A stretch of 64,000 nt of DNA from Limnephilus marmoratus (Eukaryota > Arthropoda > Insecta > Trichoptera > Limnephilidae), in the NCBI GenBank assembly GCA_917880885.1, contig OU862910.1:24068710-24132709 (forward strand). Direction: 5' to 3'. Made by a program: the position numbers and the translations under genes. Within the stretch, counting starts at the first letter, position 1. Every line of letters starts with the position of its first letter. Below, piece after piece: positions 42,232 through 52,829 of this stretch. The notes below the pieces were generated by a model. It was not told the origin of the DNA and searched no databases. It saw only the letters and a list, made by a program, of their open reading frames with translations.

Positions 42232-42775
42232 GGAGCGACCGCGCGTTGTGCGTCCGTGAGTATTACAAAAATGGTGATTCGGCGACTGTAGCGCGTAGAA
42301 GATTCTGCAATATTTGAGGTTTTCGTCAATTCAATAATGCGTCAAGCACTCCTCACATTCATAAATGGGTCAAAAAGTATGAAGAGATCGGTAGAATGCT
42401 GGCAAAACCAAAATCGGGGCGACTAAGGTCATTGAGAATGGTAGAAAACGTAGAGAGTGTGTATCAGTATTTTCGTGACGACTCAAACTTTTCGATTCGG
42501 CAGCGAGCAAGTGCTTTAAATGTGCATAGATCATCGTTACACAGCATTTTGCACAGAGACCTAATGCTGCACCCCTACCAACTTACTGGCTATAATCAAA
42601 GAACATGGTTTCAGCAAGACGGAGCAACATTACATGCGTCCAATACGTCTCTGCCACAAGTTCGTGAAATTTTCCCTGGCAAATTGATCTCCAGGAGAGG
42701 TTACATAAATTGGCCTCCTCGTGGTCCTGACTTAACCCCTATGGACTTTTTCCTATGAGGTTATGTAAAAAAGTA
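42232..42775 (+). pseudogene. Broken mariner-like transposase (helix-turn-helix plus DDE parts)
   Basis: In shifting frames: CVREYYKNGDSATVARRRFC, then HIHKWVKKYEEIGRMLAKPK, then SGRLRSLRMVENVESVYQYF, ASALNVHRSSLHSILHRDLM, then after a deletion TWFQQDGATLHASNTSL, REIFPGKLISRRGYINWPPR and GPDLTPMDFFL followed by a TGA where family members read WGY. The WFQQDGA and NWPPRSPDLTP.DFFLWG blocks are the second and third catalytic regions of IS630/Tc1/mariner-type DDE transposases of arthropods. Stop, frameshift and internal deletion kill it. It lies 16 bp right of a hAT insertion and is followed by a foldback element. Confidence 0.85.
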
Positions 42776-42842
42776 CAATCTCATACAGTCGTCACACAGT
42801 ATTGGATTGTAAGGCTAATAAAAAAGGTATATAATAGGAGGG

Positions 42843-44253
42843 AAAAAATTCGGTTTATGGGGGATGGTCCAAAAAAAAAATTTTTTTTTAATATTAATTA
42901 TGGGCCGGAAAATCCGAATCTGAAAGAATTAGGCGGCGGCAAGCAATATTAACTGAGTTACACGACTTTAAATTTTTTTATACACACACAGGAAAATAGC
43001 CATTTTGGAAGCATTTTGATTCCTAGAAAATCAAACTAGTTATTTTTATACTAACTATGGGCCGGGGAATCCGAATCTGAAAGAATTTGGCGGCGGCAAG
43101 CAATATTAACTGAATTACACGACTTTAAAATTTTCTATACACACACACATGAAGATAGTCATTTCGGAAACATTTTGACACACGAAGTACGAAAATCATA
43201 GAAAAACAAGAAATGTACTAAAACATGTGCCGGCAGTGTTACCAGCTCTCAAAAATATTTATCCCTATATTATGAATTACGACTATCTCAACGGCCGTAT
43301 TCTTAAACCAAAAGTATGAAAATTCGTAGTCTTAAAAATGCGTAACCTAACCTAACCTAACGCTAGGTTTGTGTAACATGGTTTTTGCCCCTTTATACCG
43401 CCTGCTCGCGTCACGGCAAAAAAACATCCCTGTTTTCAAGTAGTTTAGCGGCTACGCTAGGTTTGTGTAACATGGTTTGTGCCCCTTTATACCGCCTTCT
43501 CGCGTCACGGCAAAAAACATCCCTGTTTTCAAGTAGTTTAGCGGCTACGCTAGGTTTGTGTAACATGGTTTGTGCCCCTTTATACCGCCTGCTCGCGTCA
43601 CGGCAAAAAAACATCCCTGTTTTCAAGTAGTTTAACGGCTACGCTAGGTTTGTGTAACATGGTTTGTGCCCCTTTATACCGCCTGCTCGCGTCGCGGCAA
43701 AAAACATCCCTGTTTTCAAGTAGTTTAGCAGCTACGCTGGGTTTATGTAACATGGTTTGTGATACAAAAGTGAGTAAAATTTATAAAAAATAAGTACTTA
43801 AAATATAAACATTTTATTTTACGTTATTGATATTACTGCTTAATGGCAACACTTAATTTTGTGTGGTAAAAACATCTATGTTATCTTGTTTTTCTATGAT
43901 CTTTGTACTACGTGTGTCAAAATGCTTCCGAAATGAATATTTTCATGTGTGTGTGTATAGAAAATTTTAAAGTCGTGAATTCAGTTAATATTGCTTGCCG
44001 CCGCCTAATTCTTTCAGATTCGGATTTCCCGGCCCATAGTTAGTATAAAAATAACTAGTTTGATTTTCTAGGAATCAAATTGCTTCCAAAATGGCTATTT
44101 TCCTGTATGTGTATAAAAATTTTTAAAGTCGTGTAATTCAGTTAATATTGCTTGCCGCCGCCTAATTCTTTCAGATTCGGATTCCCCGACCCAAAATTAG
44201 TATAAAAATAACTAGTTTTTTTTTTTAGGAATTTCCCCCATAAACCAAACTTT
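42843..44253 (+). repeat. Foldback-type element, copy 3, complete
   Basis: Left end near AATTCGGTTTATGGGGGATGG and inverted right end near TAAAGTTTGGTTTATGGGGG. Each arm carries two tandem ~145-bp units with ATGGGCCGG..ATCCGAATCTG (about 42897 and 43053 on the left; inverted at about 44038 and 44195 on the right). The core has four 93-94 bp type-A units (starts at 43362, 43456, 43549, 43643, 43736) preceded by three CCTAA pentamers at 43346-43360. No transposase. Open frames across the core (43385-43630 and others) are products of the repeat periodicity, not genes. Confidence 0.78.
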
Positions 44254-44446
44254 AGCCAATATGAGTGGCCTTGATTATATTCCTCGATCTGCTTGATCAG
44301 TTGCTAGCCGACCGGTGGTTGCACCACGGTTTGGTATATTTATAGCTGACCGATTGTTTAAATTTATCTTTCCTACCGCATCGTGCCCCTCTCCCGCCGA
44401 TTCGTGCCCCTATGCAACCCTCAGCCTTGCATGTATTAAATCATAA

Positions 44447-44589
44447 GGGGCATACATTAATTACGTGAGCAGTTTTTCTTCCAATCTAGACCCCTCCCCC
44501 CCTTGGCCGCTACGTATATTCTTTTCAAGCAACGTGAGATTTTGCTGGACCCCCTCCATTTTGAGCTCACTTAATTAATGTATGCCCCC
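44447..44589. mobile_element. Harbinger-like MITE (143 bp)
   Basis: TAA flanks both ends (44444-44446 and 44590-44592). Ends GGGGCATACATTAATTACGT and, inverted, GGGGGCATACATTAATTAAG. The layout (C/G runs and a CGTGA-like block next to the ends) resembles the element at 22044-22333 but the sequence differs. Confidence 0.78.
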
Positions 44590-44752
44590 TAACCTTCTGT
44601 GTGCAGCGTTAACATAATAACTTTTTGGCCTGTATTGTACACACCCACTTACATTTTTACCGGCGAAAAATCATGAGACAGTCGTAGAGGCGCTATTGGG
44701 TACTAATATCTCCTCGAAACATGTTCCACCATTACCACGTGAGTAGTTGAGT

Positions 44753-44955
44753 CAAGGGCGGATCCAGCTTTGGCACCAGGGGGGGGGGTCACATAGCGCC
44801 AGGGGGGGATCACATAGTCGTGGTCAAGTCACTAGAAGTTATAATTTGATTTTTATAATAATAGATACAAGTAAAAAGTAGGTCCACCTTGGTCCTGGAC
44901 CCAGCCCAGGGGGGGGGGTCATGACCCCATGACCCCCCCCCTGGATCCGCCCTTG
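44753..44955. mobile_element. hAT-type MITE, GGGCGGAT family, copy B (203 bp)
   Basis: Target duplication AGTTGAGT at 44745-44752 and 44956-44963. Ends CAAGGGCGGATCCAG at both sides, inverted. G-runs of nine or more and the pair TCATGACCCCATGACCCC near the right end. Confidence 0.9.
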
Positions 44956-44963
44956 AGTTGAGT

Positions 44964-46160
44964 AGTAGTGCACGGGGACCGGACTCAGTAGTTTCCGTCC
45001 GTTCTGCGTGTTAAAAATGTAAGGATCCTTTTAATAAATAACTGTTTTAAAAAAAACTTCACTTTTTATTTCCATCACAGGATAACATGTTTTAAATGTA
45101 TAAAATTACGGTGTGAATACTAAATACATCGGGCCCAATTGGCGTTGTTTATTATTTAAACTTTGCGTGGTAAAAGAACATCAAAAACCAGAAGCGAGCC
45201 TTTTTATAAGGTAAAAATCTACCACCAACTGACATTTTGCAAGTGTTAGTTAAACATGACACGTAGTTAAAACAATTTCCTAAACTACCGACTTGAACTC
45301 TTAGCAAAGGCTCAAACCATTTTGTTGGTATGCTAATTAAATTGGAGTTTACTCAAGCAACCCACAGATGTCGGTAGCCTGTCAATTTTGAACACTGCGT
45401 TGGAGTTGGAGGGTTAGAGGTCAAATTGGACCATTTGGAGATAAAAAGTGGAACCAATTTTTTAATTTCATTTTTCATCTAAATTGAATATTCTGGATAA
45501 TTGTAGATAAATCAGTTATAATTTAAAAAAAAAAACAAAAATTATTTAATGTTCAAATATTATATTTGAGAAGTAGGTACTTTATTGAATTCTCCAAACA
45601 AAAATTAACCTTAAATTCAAAGCAAAAGTTCCACACTTCATTGAACCGGAGACAAAACGGAAATTATTATTTTTAATAATGAATGATTTTTTAAAACTGA
45701 ACCATCCTTTTTCGCATTATTTATTATATTGCAGGTCCCTACCAAAGATTCTTTTGACTGAATTAATAATAAATTATTTGCTAAGCCCCGAAATGTTTAC
45801 CACATCAGTTAAGAGATGGCTCTATCAGTTGCATTCGCATACATGGAAGAATGAATACAATTTAGATTTTAGACAGAATAAAATAAGTTTATGTTTTAAA
45901 AGTTCTATCCTTCTATTCCATTTCGCACAAATCGTGATGAGTACTATTTATAATTGAAAGAAATAATGATAAGTGATATGCACATCGTATTTAAGAAATA
46001 GCTAAAAATGTTTTTTTATAGATAAGTATCGAAACGGGAATTGGAAAACATGAAAGGTCAAGGCAACACTCCGGGACCGTTTGCGATAAAAAGTTTTTAC
46101 GTATCAAGGACGGTCAATAATTGAATATAAATCAAAGTACAGGTATATGCATTTTTATAC
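44964..46160. other. No gene recognised
   Basis: The 92-aa frame at 45679-45957 (+) has no motif I can name; it is AT-rich with weak codon usage. No shared repeat seen. Confidence 0.4.
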
Positions 46161-46162
46161 AT

Positions 46163-46345
46163 TAGCTTCACACGAGGAAAATAATTTCCCCCAGGGCCTA
46201 TGTCATCTTTGGCAAATCTCACCCCATCAACCCGGGCACCACTGCCAAGTCACCAAATGTAGGGTACCACTTGGGTGTTGGTAATCCAATAGATGGTTTC
46301 CGGGGCGGCGGTACCCATACCATCCTCCCAAATGAAAACGTAGGT
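46163..46345 (+). repeat. Dispersed 0.4-kb repeat, internally deleted copy
   Basis: It begins ATTAGCTTCACACGAGGAAA, jumps after CCTATGTCATCTTTGGCA to ATCTCACCCCATCAACCCGG, and ends GGTTTCCGGGGCGGCGG. The middle of the element is missing. Confidence 0.68.
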
Positions 46346-46445
46346 ACCTATACATATAATAATGTAATAAATAAATTCAATTTTTAATTTTTCCATAATT
46401 ATTGTCACCGGAGCGAGAATTTTCGTTTTTTTTTAGATTATTGCT

Positions 46446-46720
46446 AAGAATTCTGGTCTGAAGAGGTAGCATTGACAAAATTTGCAGTAATAAAGGTGCA
46501 TTTGTGGAAAAATAACGCAAGGCTTGGGGTCGAACTTTGAGAGCGGTTTTTTCAGGCTGCATGGCGCCGAATCGACTGTTTTTTTCGCTTCTTACTAACA
46601 ATTATAGCATGACAAAATCTGCAAAAAGTTGAATTTGTGGAAAAATCAACATTTTTACCGGCATAATTCTAGGCTTGGGGTCGAACTTTGAGAGCCATTT
46701 TCTCAGGCTGTGTGTATTAT
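46446..46720 (+). repeat. Tandem duplication of about 160 bp
   Basis: GGCTTGGGGTCGAACTTTGA occurs at about 46511 and 46672, each time preceded by TTTGTGGAAAAAT and followed by GAGAGC(G/C).TTTT.TCAGGCTG. Two diverged tandem copies. No coding evidence. Confidence 0.7.
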
Positions 46721-46734
46721 GGTAATTACACGAA

Positions 46735-46985
46735 ATGTATGGCGGGCCGGATCGGGAGAAGCTGGTTTACGGACACCATTTGACCTCTCCAGCCGTCTCT
46801 CTCGACCCATTACATTTTGTCTTGCACCACAACCAGCGGGAGCCATATGTCCATCATGACCCGTGGATTCCTACTCACCCCTCACCCCTCACACCTTTCC
46901 TTCCCAACTTCTTTTCCTTCGTTTCCTTAAAAATACCCTCAACACAAATCTCTCAGAGCCTCCTGGGTGGGGCTAATGCATTAAA
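46735..46985 (-). repeat. Dispersed 0.4-kb repeat, partial inverted copy
   Basis: GGCGGGCCGGATCGGGAGAA through AAAAATACCCTCAACACA to AGAGCCTCCTGGGTGGGGCT is the reverse of the left two thirds of 8992-9459. The frame 46735-47115 is a by-product. Confidence 0.7.
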
Positions 46986-47561
46986 ACCTACCTATTACTT
47001 GACAGCAAAAATTACCGATTTTTTTAAAGTTCGACGCGTTGATACGTTGACGGTGGTGAGTTTTTATTGTTTGAACTCTGACTACTCGAGCGTTTTGCAT
47101 TTCGTCTTTCTTTAAAATTTTTTGTTATGTTTGGGTTCCGGTTGAAGGGGCTGTTTTAATGATTTAAGTTAAGCCTTTTTTCAATACCATCCAGTCGTCG
47201 TGTTTATTAATGCAGATAGGTAGGTACGTTGTAATATATTATAAAATGTAATGTGAATTTACAAGGTAATAGCATTTAGTGTAGGTAGTACCTATACCTT
47301 TTGTCATCCGACCGCTGTCTTCCCAGAGCAAGTAGAACTCCATCGCAGGATAGTGGAGATAAGGATTTGGAGGTCATGCATATAAAAAACGCTGGTTTTA
47401 CTAGTGAAAATTAATGTTAACTTTATTGCAGTTTGCAAGAGAAAAATTGAACCAAGGAAAAGTAAACAATACGTAAATACCTTGAGCAACTATCAACTGA
47501 TGTAGAAAGAGAGAGTCAGCAAATTACGTTTAATTATTAATACCGCACACGTCCCGTCGCC

Positions 47562-47948
47562 GTGACAGTCGTGACACTCCTCCAAACGACGACCGCAATC
47601 CCCAAGACACCGTCCAGCACGTCATGGGGCCACAAGTTTAAAGGAAATCCACCCAACAACCAGGCACAGCTGATCTACATCCATCAAGCGGCGTGTAGAA
47701 ATCTCATCGGCCCCCCAAGGAACAGCAATGTCGGCGAACTCCCTCAGAGTCACAAAGCCGATTCATTTAAAGGGATTCCACCCAACAACCAGGCACAGCT
47801 GATCTACATCCATCAAGCGGCGTGTAGAAATCTCACCGGCCCCCCAAGGAACAGCAATGTAATCAATACATTGCCCGTTGATTACAGTTTAAATTCACTT
47901 CCGCACGCGGATAATAAAGCAATCACTCGGCATCCGGCGAGGAATTAA
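47562..47948 (+). CDS. Hypothetical 128-aa ORF with an in-frame 43-codon duplication
   Basis: The ORF is GC-richer than its surroundings. It contains two near-identical 95-bp segments, 47637-47731 and 47766-47860, exactly 129 bp (43 codons) apart, so both encode FKG(N/I)PPNNQAQLIYIHQA followed by ACRNL(I/T)GPPRNSNV. The few differences give two amino-acid changes. I recognise no family, signal peptide or membrane segment. Either a small gene, an exon, or a repeat that happens to stay open. The preceding ATG context is unremarkable, so expression is unproven. Confidence 0.3.
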   Translation: MTVVTLLQTTTAIPKTPSSTSWGHKFKGNPPNNQAQLIYIHQAACRNLIGPPRNSNVGELPQSHKADSFKGIPPNNQAQLIYIHQAACRNLTGPPRNSNVINTLPVDYSLNSLPHADNKAITRHPARN

Positions 47949-49155
47949 ACAAAATAATAAGGCTTCTATGCCATTTGAGTCGTCACACACTCACAGAACG
48001 AAAAATAAAACTCATTCTAGGCTACATCGCACTAGAATCTTTGGTAAAAAAAACTCCTCCTCCAAAAATCTCCTCTTGCCTCAAAAAATTACGTGATGTC
48101 CCCCGCCATCTTTCCTCGAATGACGTTTCCGGTCCCCTTGCGATTTTGCCAACCAACAAAGTTAAAAAAAAGGAAAAAATAAATAAAGCATAGACAATAA
48201 ACGGTACCTATTTTGAGCAGTACCTGCTCACGAAATAGATATGTTACAACGTTTTCAGAGGATATTTTGGTTTTGATTTATTAAATAATGGAAAAGTCAG
48301 GTTGTTCTTATGTTATTGATACTATGGTAAGAGTCAAACTATATTTTTTTTATTTGTTCGTGGTGACCTTTTTTTAAATTGAAATATATTTGTACAAAAT
48401 ATGAACATAATTGATAACAGAGTAGTAATTAAATGTATAAAAGGTACATGAAACCTATCATTTTCACAATTTTGTATTTACGTTTTTTTTTATTTTATTT
48501 AAGGATGTTCTGTAAATTATTCATAAATTCTATAATTTTTTTATTTAAAGATGTTCAGTAAATTATCAGCATTATTAAAAAAACTAAAAATTCGTCGGGA
48601 ATATTTTATTCATTTAAGGGGTAATTTACCAAAACCGAAATAATATTTCGGGGTGGGGAAGTATGAAGTATGTTCGAACGGGGAACCGCTACGCGACGAA
48701 GTCAGAGCAGCGAAGAATCTAGACTAGATGGTACTCTTGAGTAAAATTTGAACATGAAACGTTTAATAAATATTGGGCATCTTTCAAATTATGTTTATTA
48801 AGTTGAATGTGCATGTTTTAGGTAAAGATAGAAACATTACCTATTGCAGAAGGAGCTCATGATTTTATGACGGTTATCAGATTTTGATCAAACTTGTTTG
48901 ATAAATTATTCGATACAATCAACTGTTAGACGGTAGGCATTAGGTTATGACTCGTAATCGACATGCTTTTTATTGACAGATGTCAAAACAATACGGTATT
49001 AAATTACGCATTATTAAAATTACGCATTAATTAAATTACGCATAATATGTGATCATAATTATATCTGAATATATTGGCAAGATAAATAAAATATCGGTCA
49101 TTTTAAATATTCATTATTATCTTTTTTATATTATCATTTATTATCATATCAGTTA
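47949..49155. other. No gene recognised
   Basis: AT-rich. The frame at 47975-48193 is basic and has no motif. The stretch 48960-49030 has three copies of AAATTACGCAT. Confidence 0.45.
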
Positions 49156-49631
49156 GGAATACTAAAAATAATCTTTGTGTATAAAACAAAGTCGGGTTAG
49201 TTACACTATTTATAACTCGAGAACGGCTGGACCGATTTTTATGATCCTTGATTTGTTAGAAACCCATACATCCACAATACCGTATTGTTTCACTGTACAT
49301 TTGTAGTCGGGAGTCAAGTAATACATATATCTCCAAAACTTCATAATTCTAACACTGTTGAAACTTTTTAATCCGAAGTATTTGTTAAAAAATTCAAACA
49401 CGTTCAATTAGTGAAAAACATTGAATATTAGAAATTCCTCTAACTGTCTTAGCGCGCCTTTCTTTAACTTATTAATTACGGCTACATCGTCCTTGCATCG
49501 TACGATTGCAATTTACGATGCAAGGAGAGGTTAAACGCAACGTACGTTGTAACCAACGCATTCACAGATGCCGCCAATTTAATTATTTTAGGTTAAAATA
49601 CTTTTTACAGGTTCTGCCTTAAAATATTAAG

Positions 49632-49862
49632 ATGAATTAATTGTTCGCGCCCATAGGTACATATTGAATATGAATATAAATAAATAGTTTTGTCCATAAA
49701 CAAACTCAAATCTTACAAGAAAGGCAAACAAATAAAATATTGCATTGAGTCACCGATACAAATTTGTTGGCCTTTGTTGAAAGATTTGAGTTTATTTATG
49801 GACAAAACTATTTATTCATATTAAAATTGAATGTGTACGGGCGATAACAATTAATTCACCTC
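49632..49862. repeat. Palindromic foldback element, copy 1
   Basis: Arms begin TGAATTAATTGTT at both ends (inverted). Both contain AATAGTTTTGTCCATAAACA and CTCAAATCTT.CAAG-type sequence in opposite orientation around an asymmetric centre. Second copy at 54558-54774. Confidence 0.75.
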
Positions 49863-49884
49863 CCTCAAATTTAAAAGACCGGTA

Positions 49885-50280
49885 TGGGTACCGCAGCCGT
49901 TTATTGGATAGTCGACACCTATGCCTTAGGATACCCCAAGTGGTTTTCCACATTTGGTGACTTAGCAAGGGTGTCCGGATTCATGGATGAGGTTTGTCCG
50001 GGCGTTGATGGTGGATGCGTCATCGGGAAAGAGTGTTTGAGGGAGTATCTTTAACTTCTCCAGCCGCACACTCTCGGAACATCGCCTTGCGCCGTGGTGG
50101 GAGGGCGAGATTCGCACCTAAGACTCTCCTGGACGCACTGACTCCCAGATTCCTACACACCCCTCATACCCTCTTCGTTCCCAGAACTTCCTCTCCTTCC
50201 TTTCCTAAAAAGACCCTCCACACAGCATCCCCAAAGATGACATAGAGCCTCCCAAGCCTCCTGTATGGAGCTAATGTAAA
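49885..50280 (-). repeat. Dispersed 0.4-kb repeat, full-length inverted copy
   Basis: From GTATGGGTACCGCAGCCGTT to GCCTCCTGTATGGAGCTAAT, followed by GTAAAAAAA. Closest in layout to the copy at 54115-54540, as expected if the whole block was duplicated. Confidence 0.75.
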
Positions 50281-50461
50281 AAAATGTTTTAAAGCACAAA
50301 ACATATATTTTAACCTAAAGTATTAAATAGGCGGCATCTTATAGTACCTAATTTCAGGCGTTCTCAAAGATGTCATTTGACGATGTTTCAAAATCAATTT
50401 TTCATTTGTTAGTCTAAAATAAAAGATTCGCCTTATCGTTTTTATGAACTTTTTTTTTCGT

Positions 50462-50520
50462 TAACTCCACACATGAGGCCCTGAGGAAAATAATTTTCCT
50501 CAGGGCCTATGTCATCTGGG
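50462..50520 (+). repeat. Dispersed 0.4-kb repeat, terminal fragment
   Basis: AACTCCACACATGAGGCCCT through CAGGGCCTATGTCATC only: the terminal palindrome of the family. Confidence 0.65.
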
Positions 50521-51720
50521 ATACCTAATTATAAAAGCGCACATTGAAAGCGAGCAATTGAATATGTGAATACACCTACGCATTTATAGAAAAAATCGAA
50601 TTAGATTTAATCACGGAATTCGAAGATACCTACACTGGAGCGATTATGGTAAAAAAATGGACCATTTTTATTTTTCTGCGATTGATAGCGGTCCAAAATT
50701 GGACCACATTTTCCTACCACTCGTAAAACATTTATTGTAATTAATAATTCTTTAAAATATTTCCATAGTCAGCCATTTATTTTAAAACGAAGCTATTGAA
50801 ACGCTTTATCTATTATGACATGTCGAAAATCCGAACGTCGTAGACTATTTTAGAACGATGTTGAAAATAATTTATTTAAATATTTTTTTCACGTCGAATG
50901 TTTGGTCAGCTAAAATTAAGTCTTTTTTCCATAGATATGCACCTTTCGTTATCAAGTACACCACGGACAACATACAGAAATCGAAAATTTTCTATGTAGA
51001 CGCTAATAAGTACCCCTCAAGGCAGTTTCAAAGTAACAAACACGCAGGATTCGCGCGGTTATAAACTTTACGATTTTTTAATATTTTTTTATAAATCCTA
51101 CAAATATGAGATAAACGGTAAAATACAGGTTAATTCATTGGCTGTATAGCACTATAATAAGTTTTTATTTCTCAATGTTAAAATTCGAAGGAATGATTTT
51201 TGTAATGTTGGCGAAAAATTTTAAAAATGTTCTTTTGGGAAATCTCGAGCAACCGAGGCAAATTTATTTATTTTGCGTGGTTAAAAACCTTTCAAAGAAA
51301 AAAATACTTGGCAAGAACTAGAACACTCCCGTGGGATGAAAAGCCATTAAAAATTAACTAATCTTCCGTTATATTTATTATATCGTATTTAATTTCGTGG
51401 AAATGTAGGCAGGTAAACATTATATGCATAAATCTATATACGTAGTACCTACCACTTAAAAGTAAAACGCCTCAAGGGAGGGTAGTCATCTATAGGCAAA
51501 TAAAGTATTAAATTAAGATTAAAAAAAGGAAATGATTTTTATTATAATGAATTTTATGCTGCAAGTTATTTCGCAGGCCCGATGAATATAATAAACCCAC
51601 TTTATAAGTAAGTAACTAAGTAGTACCTACCTATATCTAGAACTAAATGCAACTATACAATAAACGACAAACAGGTAAGTAAGTGCATGTGTCAAATTAA
51701 TACCTATACCTACAGAAGGC
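50521..51720. other. No gene recognised
   Basis: The frame 50858-51064 (68 aa) starts with a hydrophobic stretch, but I cannot link it to a family. Otherwise AT-rich DNA. Confidence 0.4.
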
Positions 51721-51728
51721 CATGCTTT

Positions 51729-52004
51729 TAAGGGCGGATCCAGCTTTGGCACCAGGGGGGGGGTCACTTAGCTCCAGGGGGGGGGGGGGGCACATAGTCG
51801 TGGTCAAGTCACAAGAAGTTATAATTTAATTTTGATAATGATAGATACAAGTAAAAAGTAAGTAGGTAATTTTGATAATAATAGATACAAAAAATATATA
51901 AAAATGTTATGTTTAACCATTTTAATTAGTGGTCCACCTAGGTTCTGGACCCAGCCCAGGGGGGGGGTCATGACCCCATGACCCCCCCCCTGGATCCGCC
52001 CTTG
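51729..52004. mobile_element. hAT-type MITE, GGGCGGAT family, copy C (276 bp)
   Basis: Target duplication CATGCTTT at 51721-51728 and 52005-52012. Ends TAAGGGCGGATCCAG and, inverted, CAAGGGCGGATCCAG. Contains a G14 run around 51777-51790. An internal segment with GATAGATACAAGTAAAAAGT is partly duplicated compared with copy B. Confidence 0.9.
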
Positions 52005-52141
52005 CATGCTTTCGCTATGAGACATTTCCTTAAAATTTGTGATAATCTTGCAAACTTTGTGGATGTCTCTTAAATAGAAATCTGAAGATTTTTTTTTAAA
52101 TTTCGAAGAGTACATAGAATAGCTAATGTTTTATTTATTGA

Positions 52142-52814
52142 CTAGCTGACCCGGTGAACTTCCTACCGCCTCAGAAGAATGACTTGTGTTAAATTTTATT
52201 AGCGGAATCAAATTAAGTTTTTTTTTCAGAAGCAATTACAGATGCGCAACTGTCGGTGTTTAGTTTTTGTCAGTATTAGAGAAGACGTTGTGTACAGATT
52301 TATAATTTTTTGGTTTTCTTACTTTTCCACTAACTTACGGGAATTGCATTTCATTTTCTTTATACACGTGTGAGGGAGATTTATTATAATTATTGTATTT
52401 TTCCTTTGGAGGGGTGCAGACATACGTTCACCGTATGTCCCATTTTCGACTGTTGACATTTAGTCAGTAAGAAAGAGGGGCAGCATTATATGTTCAAAAA
52501 CAAAAGGAAAACAATTAACGCATTCACATTTGACATTTTTGAATTTTTGGAATTCACTCACTACTCAAATATTATACTTATCATAATAGTCCTGCAGCTG
52601 TTTCAAAAGATAAGAATTCGTTCCATACAAAATGTACGATGAAAATAATTTTCTTCATTATTTTTTTTTCGTGAATTTTTCTGATGTTTTAATAGTCATT
52701 ATGCTATTCGGGACGGAGACAAATCCAATAAATCAAAGATCATAACAATCGGTCCAGCCGTTCTCGAGTTATAAATGGTGTAACTAACTCGACTTTGTTT
52801 TATATATTATAAGA
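52142..52814 (-). mobile_element. Non-autonomous Helitron, copy 2 (673 bp, uninterrupted)
   Basis: On the - strand it starts TCTTATAATATATAAAACAA and ends CACCGGGTCAGCTAG followed by T. Colinear with 8537-9660 minus the repeat inserted there. Comparison of the two defines both the Helitron ends and the nested insertion. Confidence 0.7.
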
Positions 52815-52829
52815 GTTTTAATTCATTAT

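Larger units (their letters stand above)
49156..50455 (-). repeat. Composite repeat block 1 (inverted relative to 53.9-55.7 kb)
   Basis: A Helitron-like start at 49180-49260 (ACAAAGTCGGGTTAGTTACA) is followed by about 1 kb (49440-50455) that is the reverse complement of 53945-54985. Within it, ends GATGCCGCC..TTAATTATTT at about 49567 and, inverted, GATGCCGCCTATTTAATACT at 50338 define an element that encloses a foldback palindrome (49632-49862) and a dispersed 0.4-kb repeat (49885-50280). Confidence 0.65.

Noticed and set aside
43385..43793. Three overlapping open frames with repeated PLYRLLASRQK-like protein sequence
   Set aside because: They are produced by the 93-94 bp tandem satellite; frames are open only because the unit lacks stops. 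The same frames break in copies 1 and 2.
45679..45957. A 92-aa gene
   Set aside because: No motif, AT-driven composition, no splice or promoter context; not supported as a gene.
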